Shown: positions 21,959 to 29,112 of the stretch, piece by piece
Numbering within the stretch: the first letter of the stretch is position 1
How the letters are laid out: each line of letters starts with the position of its first letter
NCBI GenBank assembly: GCA_002440945.1
Contig: DJWG01000076.1
Span: 1 to 29,112, forward strand
Direction: 5' to 3'
From: Rhodobacteraceae bacterium UBA6236
Lineage (GTDB): Bacteria > Pseudomonadota > Alphaproteobacteria > Rhodobacterales > Rhodobacteraceae
Length of the DNA stretch: 29,112 nucleotides
Position numbers and translations under genes: made by a program
The notes under the pieces: model-generated
What the model saw: the letters and a program-made list of their open reading frames with translations, nothing else
Databases searched by the model: none
Told to the model about the DNA's origin: nothing

Positions 21959-24900
21959 GGAGACGCTCTCCTTCCGGGTCGATGAAATGTGCGCTCACGA
22001 CCTCGACTTCGGTTTCCAGGTTCTTGACGGGGCAGACCGCGCGCAGGCGTTCGCCCTTCCGGTTGGCGCCGTTCTTGAGGAAGCCAAGACCGACGTAATG
22101 ACCCAGGTTCGGCGACCAAGCGACCGAGGTCATGTAGCCCTGATCGTTGGCCGCGTTCGCCTCGGCGCCCGCATTGATGAAATGCGATCCCGCCGACATC
22201 AGCGCATCCTTCGACACCGGGCGGAAGCCCACCAGGTTCAGCGCATCGGGCTGGTTCAGCCCTTCGCGTTCCGAAAGCGTGGATCCGATGGCGTCCTTCT
22301 TCTTGTTGACCATGCCGGCCATGCCAAGGTTCAGCGCGGTGGTGGTGCCGTTCAGTTCGTTCCCGGCCGCGTGGCCCTTTTCGATCCGCATGACGCCCAG
22401 GGCTTCGGTGCCGTAGACCACGCCGCCGAATTCCTTCCCGGCCTCGGCCATGGCGCGGATCAGGCCGTCGCCATAGCGCGTCGGCACCGCGATTTCATAG
22501 GCCAGTTCGCCCGAGAAGCTGATGCGGAAGATCCGCGCCCGCAGGCCGCCCATCACCGTGACTTCGGCGCAGCCCATGTAGGGCAGGGCCTCGTTCGAGA
22601 TGTCCTGATCGACGACCTTCTGCAGAAGCTTCCGCGCATTGGGACCGGCGACCGAGAACTGCGCCCAGGCTTCGGTGGTGGAGATCAGCTGCACGTCGAG
22701 ATCGGGCCAGAGGCACTGGCGGCAGAATTCCATATGCCGATAGACGCCGACCGCATTGGCGGTGGTGGTCGTCACGACGAAGTGGTCTTCGGCCAGACGC
22801 GCGGCGGTGCCGTCGTCCATCACCATGCCGTCCTCGCGCAGCATGATCCCGTAGCGGACCTTGCCGACGCCCAGTTTCCCGAACGGGTTGGCGTAGATCC
22901 GGTTGAGGAATTCGGCCGCATCGGCGCCCTGCACGTCGATCTTGCCCAGCGTGGTCACGTCGCAGATGCCGACCGAACCGCGCGTCGCCAGAACCTCGCG
23001 GTCGACCGACTGGCGCCAGGTGGTTTCGCCCGGTTTCGGCAGCCACTGGGCGCGCATCCACATGCCCACTTCGACAAAGACCGCGCCCTGTTCGGAAGCC
23101 CATTTGTGGCTGGGCGTCAGGCGTTTCGGGCGGAAATCGGCGCCCGCCGACCGGCCTGCAAAGGCGGCGATCGGAACTGGCGTGTAGGGCGGGCGGTAGA
23201 TCGTGGTGCCGGTCTGCGGGATGCTCTGGCCGGTCATGGCCGCCATCACCGCAAGGCCCGTCACGTTCGAGGTCTTGCCCTGGTCTGTGGCCATGCCCAG
23301 CGTCGTGTAACGCTTCAGGTGTTCGACCGACTTGTAGCCTTCCTTGTGGGCCAGCTTCACGTCCTTGACGGTCACGTCGTTCTGCGGATCGACCCAGGCG
23401 CGGCCCTTGGTATGCGGCACATACCAGAGCGGAGTCAGGCGCGGCGCGTCATCCTCGGCGCGGGGCAGGTCGGGCAGGGCGGCGGTCTGGCCCAGATCGG
23501 CCAGCGCGGCGACGGCTCCTTCGGCCCCGGTCCGCAGGGCAGAGGCCGTGGTCATGTGACCCGCGGCCGCCCCGGCCACCGTCATTCCCGCGGGCAGGTC
23601 GTCGCCCGGCACGAAGGCGGCAATGCCGTCATTCCAGACCGGGCGCGACCGGTGGTGGCAGGTCAGGCCCACGTTCGGGTTCCAGCCGCCCGAGACCCCC
23701 AGCGCATCGCAGGGGATGGTGCGGGTATCGCCGGACGCGGTGCGCACGACGATGGAGCTGAGGCCAAGCCGCCCCTTCGCGTCGATGACCATTGCGCCGC
23801 GCAGATGCTCGACGCCGCTCATCGCCGGCGCATCGGGGCGGCTGTCGATGACGGCGGCGATCTGGACGCCCTTGGCGCGCAGGTCGGCCACGGTGCGCAG
23901 CCCGTCGTCGTTGTTGGTGAAGACCGCCACCCGCTTGCCCGGCGTCGCCGCCCAGCGGTTGGTATAGGCCCTGAGCGCGCCCGCCATCATGATGCCGGGG
24001 CGGTCGTTGTTGACGAAGGCGATGGGCCGCTCGATGGCCCCCGCGCAGACCAGCGCGCGTTTCGAATAGATCCGCCACAAGGTCTGGCGCACCTTGCCCT
24101 TCGGGGTCACGGCCAGGTGGTCGCTCACCCGTTCCAGCGCGCCGTAGATGCCGTGATCGAAGGCGCCGATGATGGTGGTGCGCGTCATCAGCCGGACGTT
24201 CGGCATCGCGGAAAGTTCGGCCACCGTTCCCGCCGCCCATTCGGCGCCCGATTGGTCGCCGAGCGCCAGCGTTTCGGCATTGAGCCTGCCGCCAAGGCGG
24301 AAGTCCTCATCGGCGAGGATGACCCGGGCGCCAGCGCGCCCCGCGGTCAGCGCCGCGGCAAGGCCCGAAGGACCGGCGCCCACGACCAGCAGGTCGCAGT
24401 GCAGGAAGCCCTTGTCATAGGCATCGGGATCGGCCTCCATCGACAGGCTGCCCAGACCGGCGGCGCGGCGGATGATCGGTTCGTAAAGCTTTTCCCAGAA
24501 GGCTTTCGGCCACATGAAGGTCTTGTAGTAGAACCCGGCCGCGAAGAAGGGGCTGAGAAGGTCGTTCACGCCCATCGCGTCGAACGACAGCGACGGCCAG
24601 CGGTTCTGGCTGGTGGCGTCCAGGCCGTCGAACATCTCGATCACCGTGGCGCGGGTGTTCGGTTCGCGCCGCGCGCCGCTGCGCAGTTCCACCAGCGCGT
24701 TCGGCTCTTCCGACCCTGACGAGATCACGCCGCGCGGGCGGTGATACTTGAAGCTGCGGCCCATCAACCGCACGCCGTTGGCCAGAAGCGCCGAGGCGAG
24801 GGTGTCGCCGGGATGGGCCAGGTAGCCCTTGCCGTCGAAGGTGAAGCGCAGGCTGCGGCTGCGGTCGATCTGGCCGCCCGCCAGCCGGTTGACGGTGGTA

Positions 24901-24971
24901 TTCTGCGACCCCTGTGAGCCCGAGGGCGCGAAGACGGCGTTCATTTCGCCCGACATCTGGTTGGCGGTCAT
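21951..24971 (-). CDS. mgdC: N-methylglutamate dehydrogenase subunit C (SoxA-like, alpha)
   Basis: The 1006-residue large subunit. An N-terminal ferredoxin-like fold without cluster cysteines (PGDTLASALLANGV, GRSFKYHRPRGVISSGSEEPNA, about 40-100) is followed by a dinucleotide-binding domain with [16 protein letters not shown] at 193-208, then a GcvT aminomethyltransferase domain in the last 380 residues (ISFSGELAYEIAVP, LGVMRIEKGHAAGNELNG). It oxidises N-methylglutamate with MgdA and delivers the methylene carbon to tetrahydrofolate. It overlaps mgdB by ATGA and mgdD by 8 bases. Sarcosine oxidase alpha is the close alternative, but gmaS-mgsABC in the same window favour N-methylglutamate. Confidence 0.92.
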   Translation of the reverse strand: MTANQMSGEMNAVFAPSGSQGSQNTTVNRLAGGQIDRSRSLRFTFDGKGYLAHPGDTLASALLANGVRLMGRSFKYHRPRGVISSGSEEPNALVELRSGARREPNTRATVIEMFDGLDATSQNRWPSLSFDAMGVNDLLSPFFAAGFYYKTFMWPKAFWEKLYEPIIRRAAGLGSLSMEADPDAYDKGFLHCDLLVVGAGPSGLAAALTAGRAGARVILADEDFRLGGRLNAETLALGDQSGAEWAAGTVAELSAMPNVRLMTRTTIIGAFDHGIYGALERVSDHLAVTPKGKVRQTLWRIYSKRALVCAGAIERPIAFVNNDRPGIMMAGALRAYTNRWAATPGKRVAVFTNNDDGLRTVADLRAKGVQIAAVIDSRPDAPAMSGVEHLRGAMVIDAKGRLGLSSIVVRTASGDTRTIPCDALGVSGGWNPNVGLTCHHRSRPVWNDGIAAFVPGDDLPAGMTVAGAAAGHMTTASALRTGAEGAVAALADLGQTAALPDLPRAEDDAPRLTPLWYVPHTKGRAWVDPQNDVTVKDVKLAHKEGYKSVEHLKRYTTLGMATDQGKTSNVTGLAVMAAMTGQSIPQTGTTIYRPPYTPVPIAAFAGRSAGADFRPKRLTPSHKWASEQGAVFVEVGMWMRAQWLPKPGETTWRQSVDREVLATRGSVGICDVTTLGKIDVQGADAAEFLNRIYANPFGKLGVGKVRYGIMLREDGMVMDDGTAARLAEDHFVVTTTTANAVGVYRHMEFCRQCLWPDLDVQLISTTEAWAQFSVAGPNARKLLQKVVDQDISNEALPYMGCAEVTVMGGLRARIFRISFSGELAYEIAVPTRYGDGLIRAMAEAGKEFGGVVYGTEALGVMRIEKGHAAGNELNGTTTALNLGMAGMVNKKKDAIGSTLSEREGLNQPDALNLVGFRPVSKDALMSAGSHFINAGAEANAANDQGYMTSVAWSPNLGHYVGLGFLKNGANRKGERLRAVCPVKNLETEVEVVSAHFIDPEGERLRA

Positions 24972-25255
24972 TTGCTGCGTCCCCGGCTGCGGGCCACGTC
25001 ACTGGCCAGTTCGACATTCAGGATTTCATGCGTCACCACGTTGCGGGTCACGACCAGCCAGGAGCGGTCGCCCTGTTCGTGGAACCACAGCTCGCGGTGG
25101 GCGCCGGCGGGGTTGTCCCGCAGGTAGAGGTAGTCGTGGAACTGGTCGACGGCGCCGGGGGCCTGCCAGTCGGGACGGTCGATCAGGCTCGCGTCACCGA
25201 GATAGGTGAATTCCTGCGAATCCCGCGGTCCGAGAAGGGGATGGTTGATGATCAT
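24968..25255 (-). CDS. mgdB: N-methylglutamate dehydrogenase subunit B (SoxD-like, delta), cysteine-free
   Basis: A 95-residue SoxD-like protein starting MIINHPLLGPRDSQEFTYLG, with DQFHDYLYLRDNPAGAHRELWFHE and the final LVVTRNVVTHEI block typical of the family. In heterotetrameric sarcosine oxidase this subunit binds zinc through an N-terminal Cys-x2-Cys, a His and another Cys. Here no cysteine exists in the entire protein, so that site is absent. The longer in-frame reading upstream overlaps mgdA out of frame and is rejected; the chosen ATG gives normal family length. It overlaps mgdC by 4 bases and lies 68 bases after mgdA. Confidence 0.88.
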   Translation of the reverse strand: MIINHPLLGPRDSQEFTYLGDASLIDRPDWQAPGAVDQFHDYLYLRDNPAGAHRELWFHEQGDRSWLVVTRNVVTHEILNVELASDVARSRGRSK

Positions 25256-25323
25256 TCGGGTCTTCCTTGGCGCATGGCGGCGCTGGCGTGATCGGTGTAA
25301 GGGGTCGGGATGGACATGGCCGT

Positions 25324-26574
25324 TCAGTGCAGGTTGGGCTGCGCGCCCATGCCCTTTTCGTCGATCATCAGCCCCTTGCGGAACCGATCGAAGCGATAGG
25401 CGCGGGCCGTCTGATGCGGCTTGTCGGTGGCCAGGAGATGGGCGAAGGCCCAGCCGCTGGCCGGAGTGGCCTTGAACCCGCCGTAGCACCAGCCGCCGTT
25501 GAAATAGAGGCCGTCGACATCGGTCTTGTCGATGATGGGCGAGCCGTCCATCGACATGTCCATGATCCCGCCCCACATCCGCAAGAGCCGGGCGCGGCCG
25601 ATGATCGGCATCAGGCTCATCCCGCCTTCGCAGACGTCCTCGACGACCGGCATGTTGCCGCGCTGCGCGTAGGAGTTGTAGCCGTCGATGTCGCCGCCGA
25701 AGACGAGGCCGCCCTTGTCGGACTGGCTGACGTAGAAATGGCCCGCGCCATAGGTGATGACGCCCGGGATCACCGGCTTCAGCCCTTCGGACACGAAGGC
25801 CTGAAGGACATGGCTTTCGATGGGAAGCCGCATGTTGGCATGCGACATGACCTTGGAGGACGACCCGGCGACCGCGCAGCCGACCTTCTTGGCGCCGATG
25901 AAGCCGCGGCTGGTCTCGACGCCCAGGATGCGGCCGTTCTCGATCCGCATGCCGGTGACTTCGCAGTTCTGGATGATGTCGACGCCGCGGCTGTCGGCGC
26001 CGCGGGCATAGCCCCAGGCGACCGCGTCATGGCGCACCGTCCCGCCCCGGCGTTGCAGGAGCCCGCCCTTGATCGGGAAGCGGGCGCTGTCGAAGTTCAG
26101 GAAGGGGGCCATGCGGCGCACGCCTTCGCGGTCGAGCAGTTCGGCATCGACGCCATTCAGGCGCATCGCATTGCCGCGCCGGGTATAGGCATCGCGCTGG
26201 GCATCGGTATGGCAAAGGTTCAGGACGCCGCGCTGGCTGACCATGGCGTTGAAGTTGAAGTCCTGCTCCAGCCCTTCCCAGAGCTTCATCGAGAATTCGT
26301 AGAAGGGTTCGTTGCCGTCGAGCAGGTAGTTCGAACGGACGATCGTGGTGTTCCGCCCGACGTTGCCGCCGCCGATGTAACCTTTTTCCAGGACCGCGAT
26401 CCGGGCCTGGTTGAATTCCTTGGCGAGATAATAGGCCGTCGCCAGCCCGTGTCCGCCGCCGCCGATGATGACGTAGTCATAGCTGGCCTTCGGCGCGGGG
26501 TCGCGCCAGGCGGGCTGCCAGCCCTTGTGGCCGGTCAACGCCTCGCGGATGACGCGGAAGCCGGAATATCGCAT
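25324..26574 (-). CDS. mgdA: N-methylglutamate dehydrogenase subunit A (SoxB-like, beta)
   Basis: The 416-residue FAD-dependent catalytic subunit. The flavin-binding glycine motif is VIIGGGGHGLATAYYLA (35-51), and VLEKGYIGGGNVGRNTTIVRSNYL follows as in the sarcosine oxidase beta family. His182 in GGTVRHDAVAWGYARGA occupies the place of the His that covalently holds FMN in sarcosine oxidase. YFNGGWCYGGFKATPASGW near the C-terminus is the usual substrate/flavin-contact stretch. First gene of mgdABCD, with AAGGGG about 8 bases before the ATG. The regulatory region is the 224-base gap toward metG, where I see no convincing -35/-10 pair. Confidence 0.92.
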   Translation of the reverse strand: MRYSGFRVIREALTGHKGWQPAWRDPAPKASYDYVIIGGGGHGLATAYYLAKEFNQARIAVLEKGYIGGGNVGRNTTIVRSNYLLDGNEPFYEFSMKLWEGLEQDFNFNAMVSQRGVLNLCHTDAQRDAYTRRGNAMRLNGVDAELLDREGVRRMAPFLNFDSARFPIKGGLLQRRGGTVRHDAVAWGYARGADSRGVDIIQNCEVTGMRIENGRILGVETSRGFIGAKKVGCAVAGSSSKVMSHANMRLPIESHVLQAFVSEGLKPVIPGVITYGAGHFYVSQSDKGGLVFGGDIDGYNSYAQRGNMPVVEDVCEGGMSLMPIIGRARLLRMWGGIMDMSMDGSPIIDKTDVDGLYFNGGWCYGGFKATPASGWAFAHLLATDKPHQTARAYRFDRFRKGLMIDEKGMGAQPNLH

Positions 26575-26716
26575 GTCTTTGCCCCTTGCGGTTCGCCACG
26601 GGAACAGTGGCCCATGGATCGAGACTGGCAGAGGGTGTGGTTATTTGCCTCGTTCGGATCGGACATCGACGCGTCTGTTCTGGACATGTAACGCATCGGT
26701 GACGGTGATGCGCGGG

Positions 26717-26744
26717 CAAAAGAAAAGGGGGCTTGCGCGCCCCC
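26717..26744 (-). terminator. Intrinsic terminator of metG
   Basis: Read on the minus strand, GGGGGC and GCCCCC form a 6-bp stem with a 6-base loop, followed by TTTTCTTTT. It lies about 55 bases after the metG stop and should keep metG transcription out of the mgd operon. The rest of the 26575-26798 gap shows only a GCCAC/GTGGC hairpin near the mgdA start. Confidence 0.75.
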
Positions 26745-26798
26745 TCGGCCTTCGGCCTCACCCTGCGGGATATTTCCGCAAGGTGAAAATGGTTTCCC

Positions 26799-28523
26799 TC
26801 AGGTGCGGATTCCCGAGAAGCGCCCCTGCCATTCCTCGCGTTCTTCGTCGGTGATCTTGGCGAAGAGCACCTCGGGCGTGGTGAAGGCATGGCCGGCGGG
26901 AAGGACGGCGAGGGCCGCTTCGACATCGTCGGGCCAGGTCTGGTCTTCGGTCCGCATGCCTTCGAGCATCTTTTGGGACGCATCGGGGATGAAGGGCGAA
27001 GACAGCACCGCGTAAAGGCGGACCAGGTTCAGCGACAGGCGCGTCTGGGCGGCGGCGCGGTCCGGGTCGGTCTTGAAGACGGTCCAGGGGGCGGCGGATT
27101 GCAGGTATTCGTTGCCCGAGACCCAGATCGCGCGGAGTTCAGCGGCGGCCTTGCGGACCTCCATCGCCTCCATCGCGGCTTCATAGGCGCGGATGCGGGT
27201 GGTCAGGTCGGCGATGAGGGCGCGTTCCTGGTCGCCGTAGCTTCCTGCGGCGGGGATTTCCTCGCCGAATTTCGACCGGCAGAATTTCGTGATGCGGCTG
27301 ACGAAGTTGCCCAGCACGTCTGCCAGGTCCTTGTTCACGCCGGCCTGGAAGTTTTCCCAGGTGAATTCGCTGTCCGAGCTTTCGGGCGCATGGCTGAGAA
27401 GCCACCAGCGCCAGTAATCGGCGGGCAGGATCGACAGCGCCTGGTCCATGAAGACGCCGCGGCCCTGGCTGGTGGAGAACTGGCCGCCGTCGTAGTTCAG
27501 GTAGTTGAAGGACTTGATGTAGTCGACCAGCTTCCATTGCGCCCCGCCGGCGCGGTTGGCGCCAAGGATGGTGGCGGGGAAGCTGAGCGTGTGGAAGGGC
27601 ACGTTGTCCTTGCCCATGAACTGGGTATAGCGGACATCGCCCGCCCCCTTGTCGGTGCGCCACCAGCGTTCCCAATCCGCGCCCTTGCCCGCCTCGACCC
27701 ATTCCTGCGCGCAGGCGATGTATTCGATGGGCGCGTCGAACCAGACGTAGAAGACCTTGCCCTCCATCCCCTGCCACGGGGCACCGTCGAATTGCACCGG
27801 GATGCCCCAGTCGAGATCGCGGGTGATGCCGCGATCCTGCAAGCCGTCGCCGTCATTGAGCCATTTCTTCGCGATCGAGGTGGTGAGCAGCGGCCAGTCG
27901 GTCTTGGAGTCGATCCACGCCTCCAGCTCGTCCTTCATTTTCGACTGGCAGAGATAGAGATGCCTGGTCTCGCGCATCTCCAGATCGGTGGCGCCCGAGA
28001 TCACCGAGCGGGGATTGATCAGGTCAACCGGGTCAAGCTGCTTGGTGCAATTGTCGCATTGATCGCCGCGCGCGGACTCGTAGCCGCAATTGGGGCAGGT
28101 GCCCTCGATATAGCGGTCGGGCAGATAGCGCCCGTCGGTGGGCGAATACATCTGGGTTTCCGACACTTCGCGGATCAGCCCCTGTTCATGCAGCCGCGTG
28201 GCGAAATGCTGGGTCAGGCGGTGGTTCTGGGGGCTCGACGAGCGTCCGAAATGATCGAAGCTGAGGCGGAAGCCGTCCGAGAGGCGTTTCTGCACGCCGT
28301 GCATCTCGGCGCAATACTCGGCCACCGGCTTGCCCGCCCTGGCGGCGGCAAGCTCGGCGGGGGTGCCGTGCTCGTCGGTGGCGCACAGAAACAGCACCTC
28401 GTGGCCGCGCCCGCGCAGGTAGCGCGCGAAAAGGTCGGCCGGCAACTGGCTGCCGACGAGGTTGCCGAGGTGCTTGATGCCGTTGATGTAGGGGATGGCA
28501 GAGGTGATCAGGTGGCGGGCCAT
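26799..28523 (-). CDS. metG: Methionyl-tRNA synthetase
   Basis: Charges tRNA-Met. The 574-residue class I enzyme starts [21 protein letters not shown], whose HLGN is the HIGH-motif variant of this group. The zinc knuckle CPNCG with DQCDNC is seen near residues 147-163, and [10 protein letters not shown] carries the KMSKS-equivalent loop. [12 protein letters not shown] and the C-terminal anticodon-binding helical domain (NVWF-type [11 protein letters not shown]) complete the family pattern. No C-terminal OB-fold tRNA-binding extension is present, as in many alphaproteobacterial enzymes. The start used ignores a GC-rich in-frame extension of 213 bases with shadow-like composition. It is a housekeeping flank of the amine island. 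Confidence 0.96.
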   Translation of the reverse strand: MARHLITSAIPYINGIKHLGNLVGSQLPADLFARYLRGRGHEVLFLCATDEHGTPAELAAARAGKPVAEYCAEMHGVQKRLSDGFRLSFDHFGRSSSPQNHRLTQHFATRLHEQGLIREVSETQMYSPTDGRYLPDRYIEGTCPNCGYESARGDQCDNCTKQLDPVDLINPRSVISGATDLEMRETRHLYLCQSKMKDELEAWIDSKTDWPLLTTSIAKKWLNDGDGLQDRGITRDLDWGIPVQFDGAPWQGMEGKVFYVWFDAPIEYIACAQEWVEAGKGADWERWWRTDKGAGDVRYTQFMGKDNVPFHTLSFPATILGANRAGGAQWKLVDYIKSFNYLNYDGGQFSTSQGRGVFMDQALSILPADYWRWWLLSHAPESSDSEFTWENFQAGVNKDLADVLGNFVSRITKFCRSKFGEEIPAAGSYGDQERALIADLTTRIRAYEAAMEAMEVRKAAAELRAIWVSGNEYLQSAAPWTVFKTDPDRAAAQTRLSLNLVRLYAVLSSPFIPDASQKMLEGMRTEDQTWPDDVEAALAVLPAGHAFTTPEVLFAKITDEEREEWQGRFSGIRT

Positions 28524-28783
28524 GGCGTTCCTGTGCGGTTCGGCCCCCCATAGCGCAGGGCGAAGGGGTTGGAAAGGCGGTCGGCGGCGGCGGCGGCGGT
28601 GCCGCCCGGGCCGCGGCAGCGCCCGCGCCGGAACCGTGCCCGCCCCGGGCGACTTGTGCCGCGGGCACGGCCACGGGTCGGCCGGCGAGGGCCCATCCGC
28701 GCGCTCGCGGGGCCGGGCCGGCGGCAGCGCCGGCACCAGCCCCCCGGCACCGGCCGCTTGGGCCGCGCGCGCGGTTCAGCCGT
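28524..28783. other. Very GC-rich intergenic region with (CGG)6 and an inverted repeat
   Basis: No believable gene is seen in these 260 bases; the open frames are composition artefacts. A (CGG)6 run lies at 28582-28599. CCGTGCCCGC (28634-28643) and GCGGGCACGG (28661-28670) form a perfect 10-bp stem with a 17-base loop. GGGCCG followed by CGGCAGCGCC occurs twice as an imperfect direct repeat (28608-28625 and 28715-28733). No clear metG promoter can be read, and no T-tract is present for the convergent-side terminator function. Confidence 0.6.
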
Positions 28784-29112
28784 TCACCCCCGGCCGCGTT
28801 TCTCGAACCGCGGCAGCATCGCCGAAAAGTCGCGCCCGCGCCCGTCCTCGTCCTCGACGAAGCGGCGGTAGAGCGCGGCGGCCAGCGCGCCCATCGGCGT
28901 GTCGGCGTCCACCGCCTCGGCCGCCTGCTGCGACAGGCCGAGATCCTTGAGCATCAGTTCGGCCGCGAAGCCGGGCTTGTAGCCGTTGTCGGCGGGCGAT
29001 TTCGGGCCGACGCCGGGGGCCGGGCAATAGGCGTTCATGCTCCACGAACTCCCCGACGAGGTGGACACGACATCGAACATCCTGCTGCGGTCGAGCCCCA
29101 GCTTGTCGGCCA
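28784..29112 (-). CDS. 3-Hydroxyisobutyrate dehydrogenase-like protein, C-terminal part (cut by the window edge)
   Basis: Only the last 109 or so codons are present; the start lies beyond the right edge. GSSWSMN, the family-typical KPGFAAELMLKDLGLSQQAA block (with the Lys and Asp that contact substrate and stabilise the helix) and the closing helix match the C-terminal helical domain of beta-hydroxyacid dehydrogenases, best 3-hydroxyisobutyrate dehydrogenase (MmsB, valine breakdown). The NAD-binding domain is not in view, so related enzymes such as 2-hydroxy-3-oxopropionate reductase cannot be excluded. It is not obviously connected with the amine island. Confidence 0.8.
   Translation of the reverse strand, partial: ADKLGLDRSRMFDVVSTSSGSSWSMNAYCPAPGVGPKSPADNGYKPGFAAELMLKDLGLSQQAAEAVDADTPMGALAAALYRRFVEDEDGRGRDFSAMLPRFEKRGRG

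Noticed and set aside
21522..24719. A 1065-codon open frame on the plus strand opposite mgdC
   Set aside because: It mirrors the mgdC codon pattern on the other strand, is His/Arg/Gly/Ala rich without any domain, and mgdC itself shows clear family motifs. It is a high-GC shadow. The same applies to long frames at 985-2655 (-), 10779-12926 (-), 6404-8956 (+), 17288-19237 (-), 25267-26691 (+) and 26889-28553 (+).
21386..26574. Sarcosine oxidase (soxBDAG) identity
   Set aside because: The subunits are homologous, but gmaS and mgsABC in the same window, and the cysteine-free delta subunit, point to N-methylglutamate dehydrogenase. Sarcosine activity cannot be fully excluded.
26575..28736. Longer metG start at 28736
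   Set aside because: The extra 71 residues are Arg/Pro-rich shadow sequence from the GC-rich gap, and the ATG at 28523 gives the standard MetRS N-terminus before the HIGH motif.
1..29112. Mobile elements, phage genes, CRISPR, tRNA or rRNA
   Set aside because: No transposase, integrase, repeat-spacer array or RNA-gene signature was recognised on either strand.

Overview
The window is GC-rich (coding shadows are long in almost every frame), has compact operons with 4-bp ATGA overlaps, and carries proteins closest in character to marine and soil Rhodobacterales (Roseobacter/Paracoccaceae type alphaproteobacteria). No mobile element, CRISPR array, rRNA or tRNA was seen. I cannot name the species from the sequence alone.

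Almost the whole window is one methylated-amine catabolism island. It carries every enzyme needed to take trimethylamine (TMA) to glutamate plus C1 units. Tmm (3892-5235) oxidises TMA to the N-oxide. Tdm (982-3369) splits the N-oxide to dimethylamine (DMA) and formaldehyde. DmmABC (16734-19375), with the GcvT-like DmmD (15537-16676), takes DMA to monomethylamine (MMA). GmaS (5419-6726) couples MMA to glutamate. MgsABC (6755-9725) makes N-methylglutamate. The four-subunit N-methylglutamate dehydrogenase MgdABCD (21386-26574) regenerates glutamate and passes the methyl carbon to tetrahydrofolate. Tdm, DmmD and MgdC each carry a GcvT-type folate-binding fold, so each demethylation step has its own C1-capture module.

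Layout. 1-3.9 kb: a DMT-family exporter gene diverges from tdm, and tdm is followed 7 bp later by a group II truncated haemoglobin. 3.9-9.7 kb: tmm and the mgsABC-gmaS operon, all on the minus strand and separated by an intrinsic terminator. 9.7-10.0 kb: a promoter region with a perfect 16-bp palindrome. 10.0-13.3 kb: three very small membrane proteins, an APC permease and two unknown proteins. 13.3-15.4 kb: a structured leader with a small upstream ORF in front of a second APC-type permease. 15.5-19.4 kb: dmmD, an intrinsic terminator, then dmmABC. 19.4-21.4 kb: two divergent regulators, an XRE-cupin protein and a GlxA/AraC-type protein, sharing a palindromic control region. 21.4-26.6 kb: mgdABCD on the minus strand. 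26.8-29.1 kb: housekeeping flank with metG and the truncated end of a 3-hydroxyisobutyrate dehydrogenase-like gene.

The enzymes are known families. The less described parts are the three small membrane proteins coupled to the permease, the uORF/structured leader before the second permease, the terminator splitting dmmD from dmmABC, the cysteine-free MgdB subunit, the globin coupled to tdm and the two unknown proteins at 12.3-13.3 kb. No TMA/TMAO ABC importer and no folate C1-oxidation genes lie in the window.
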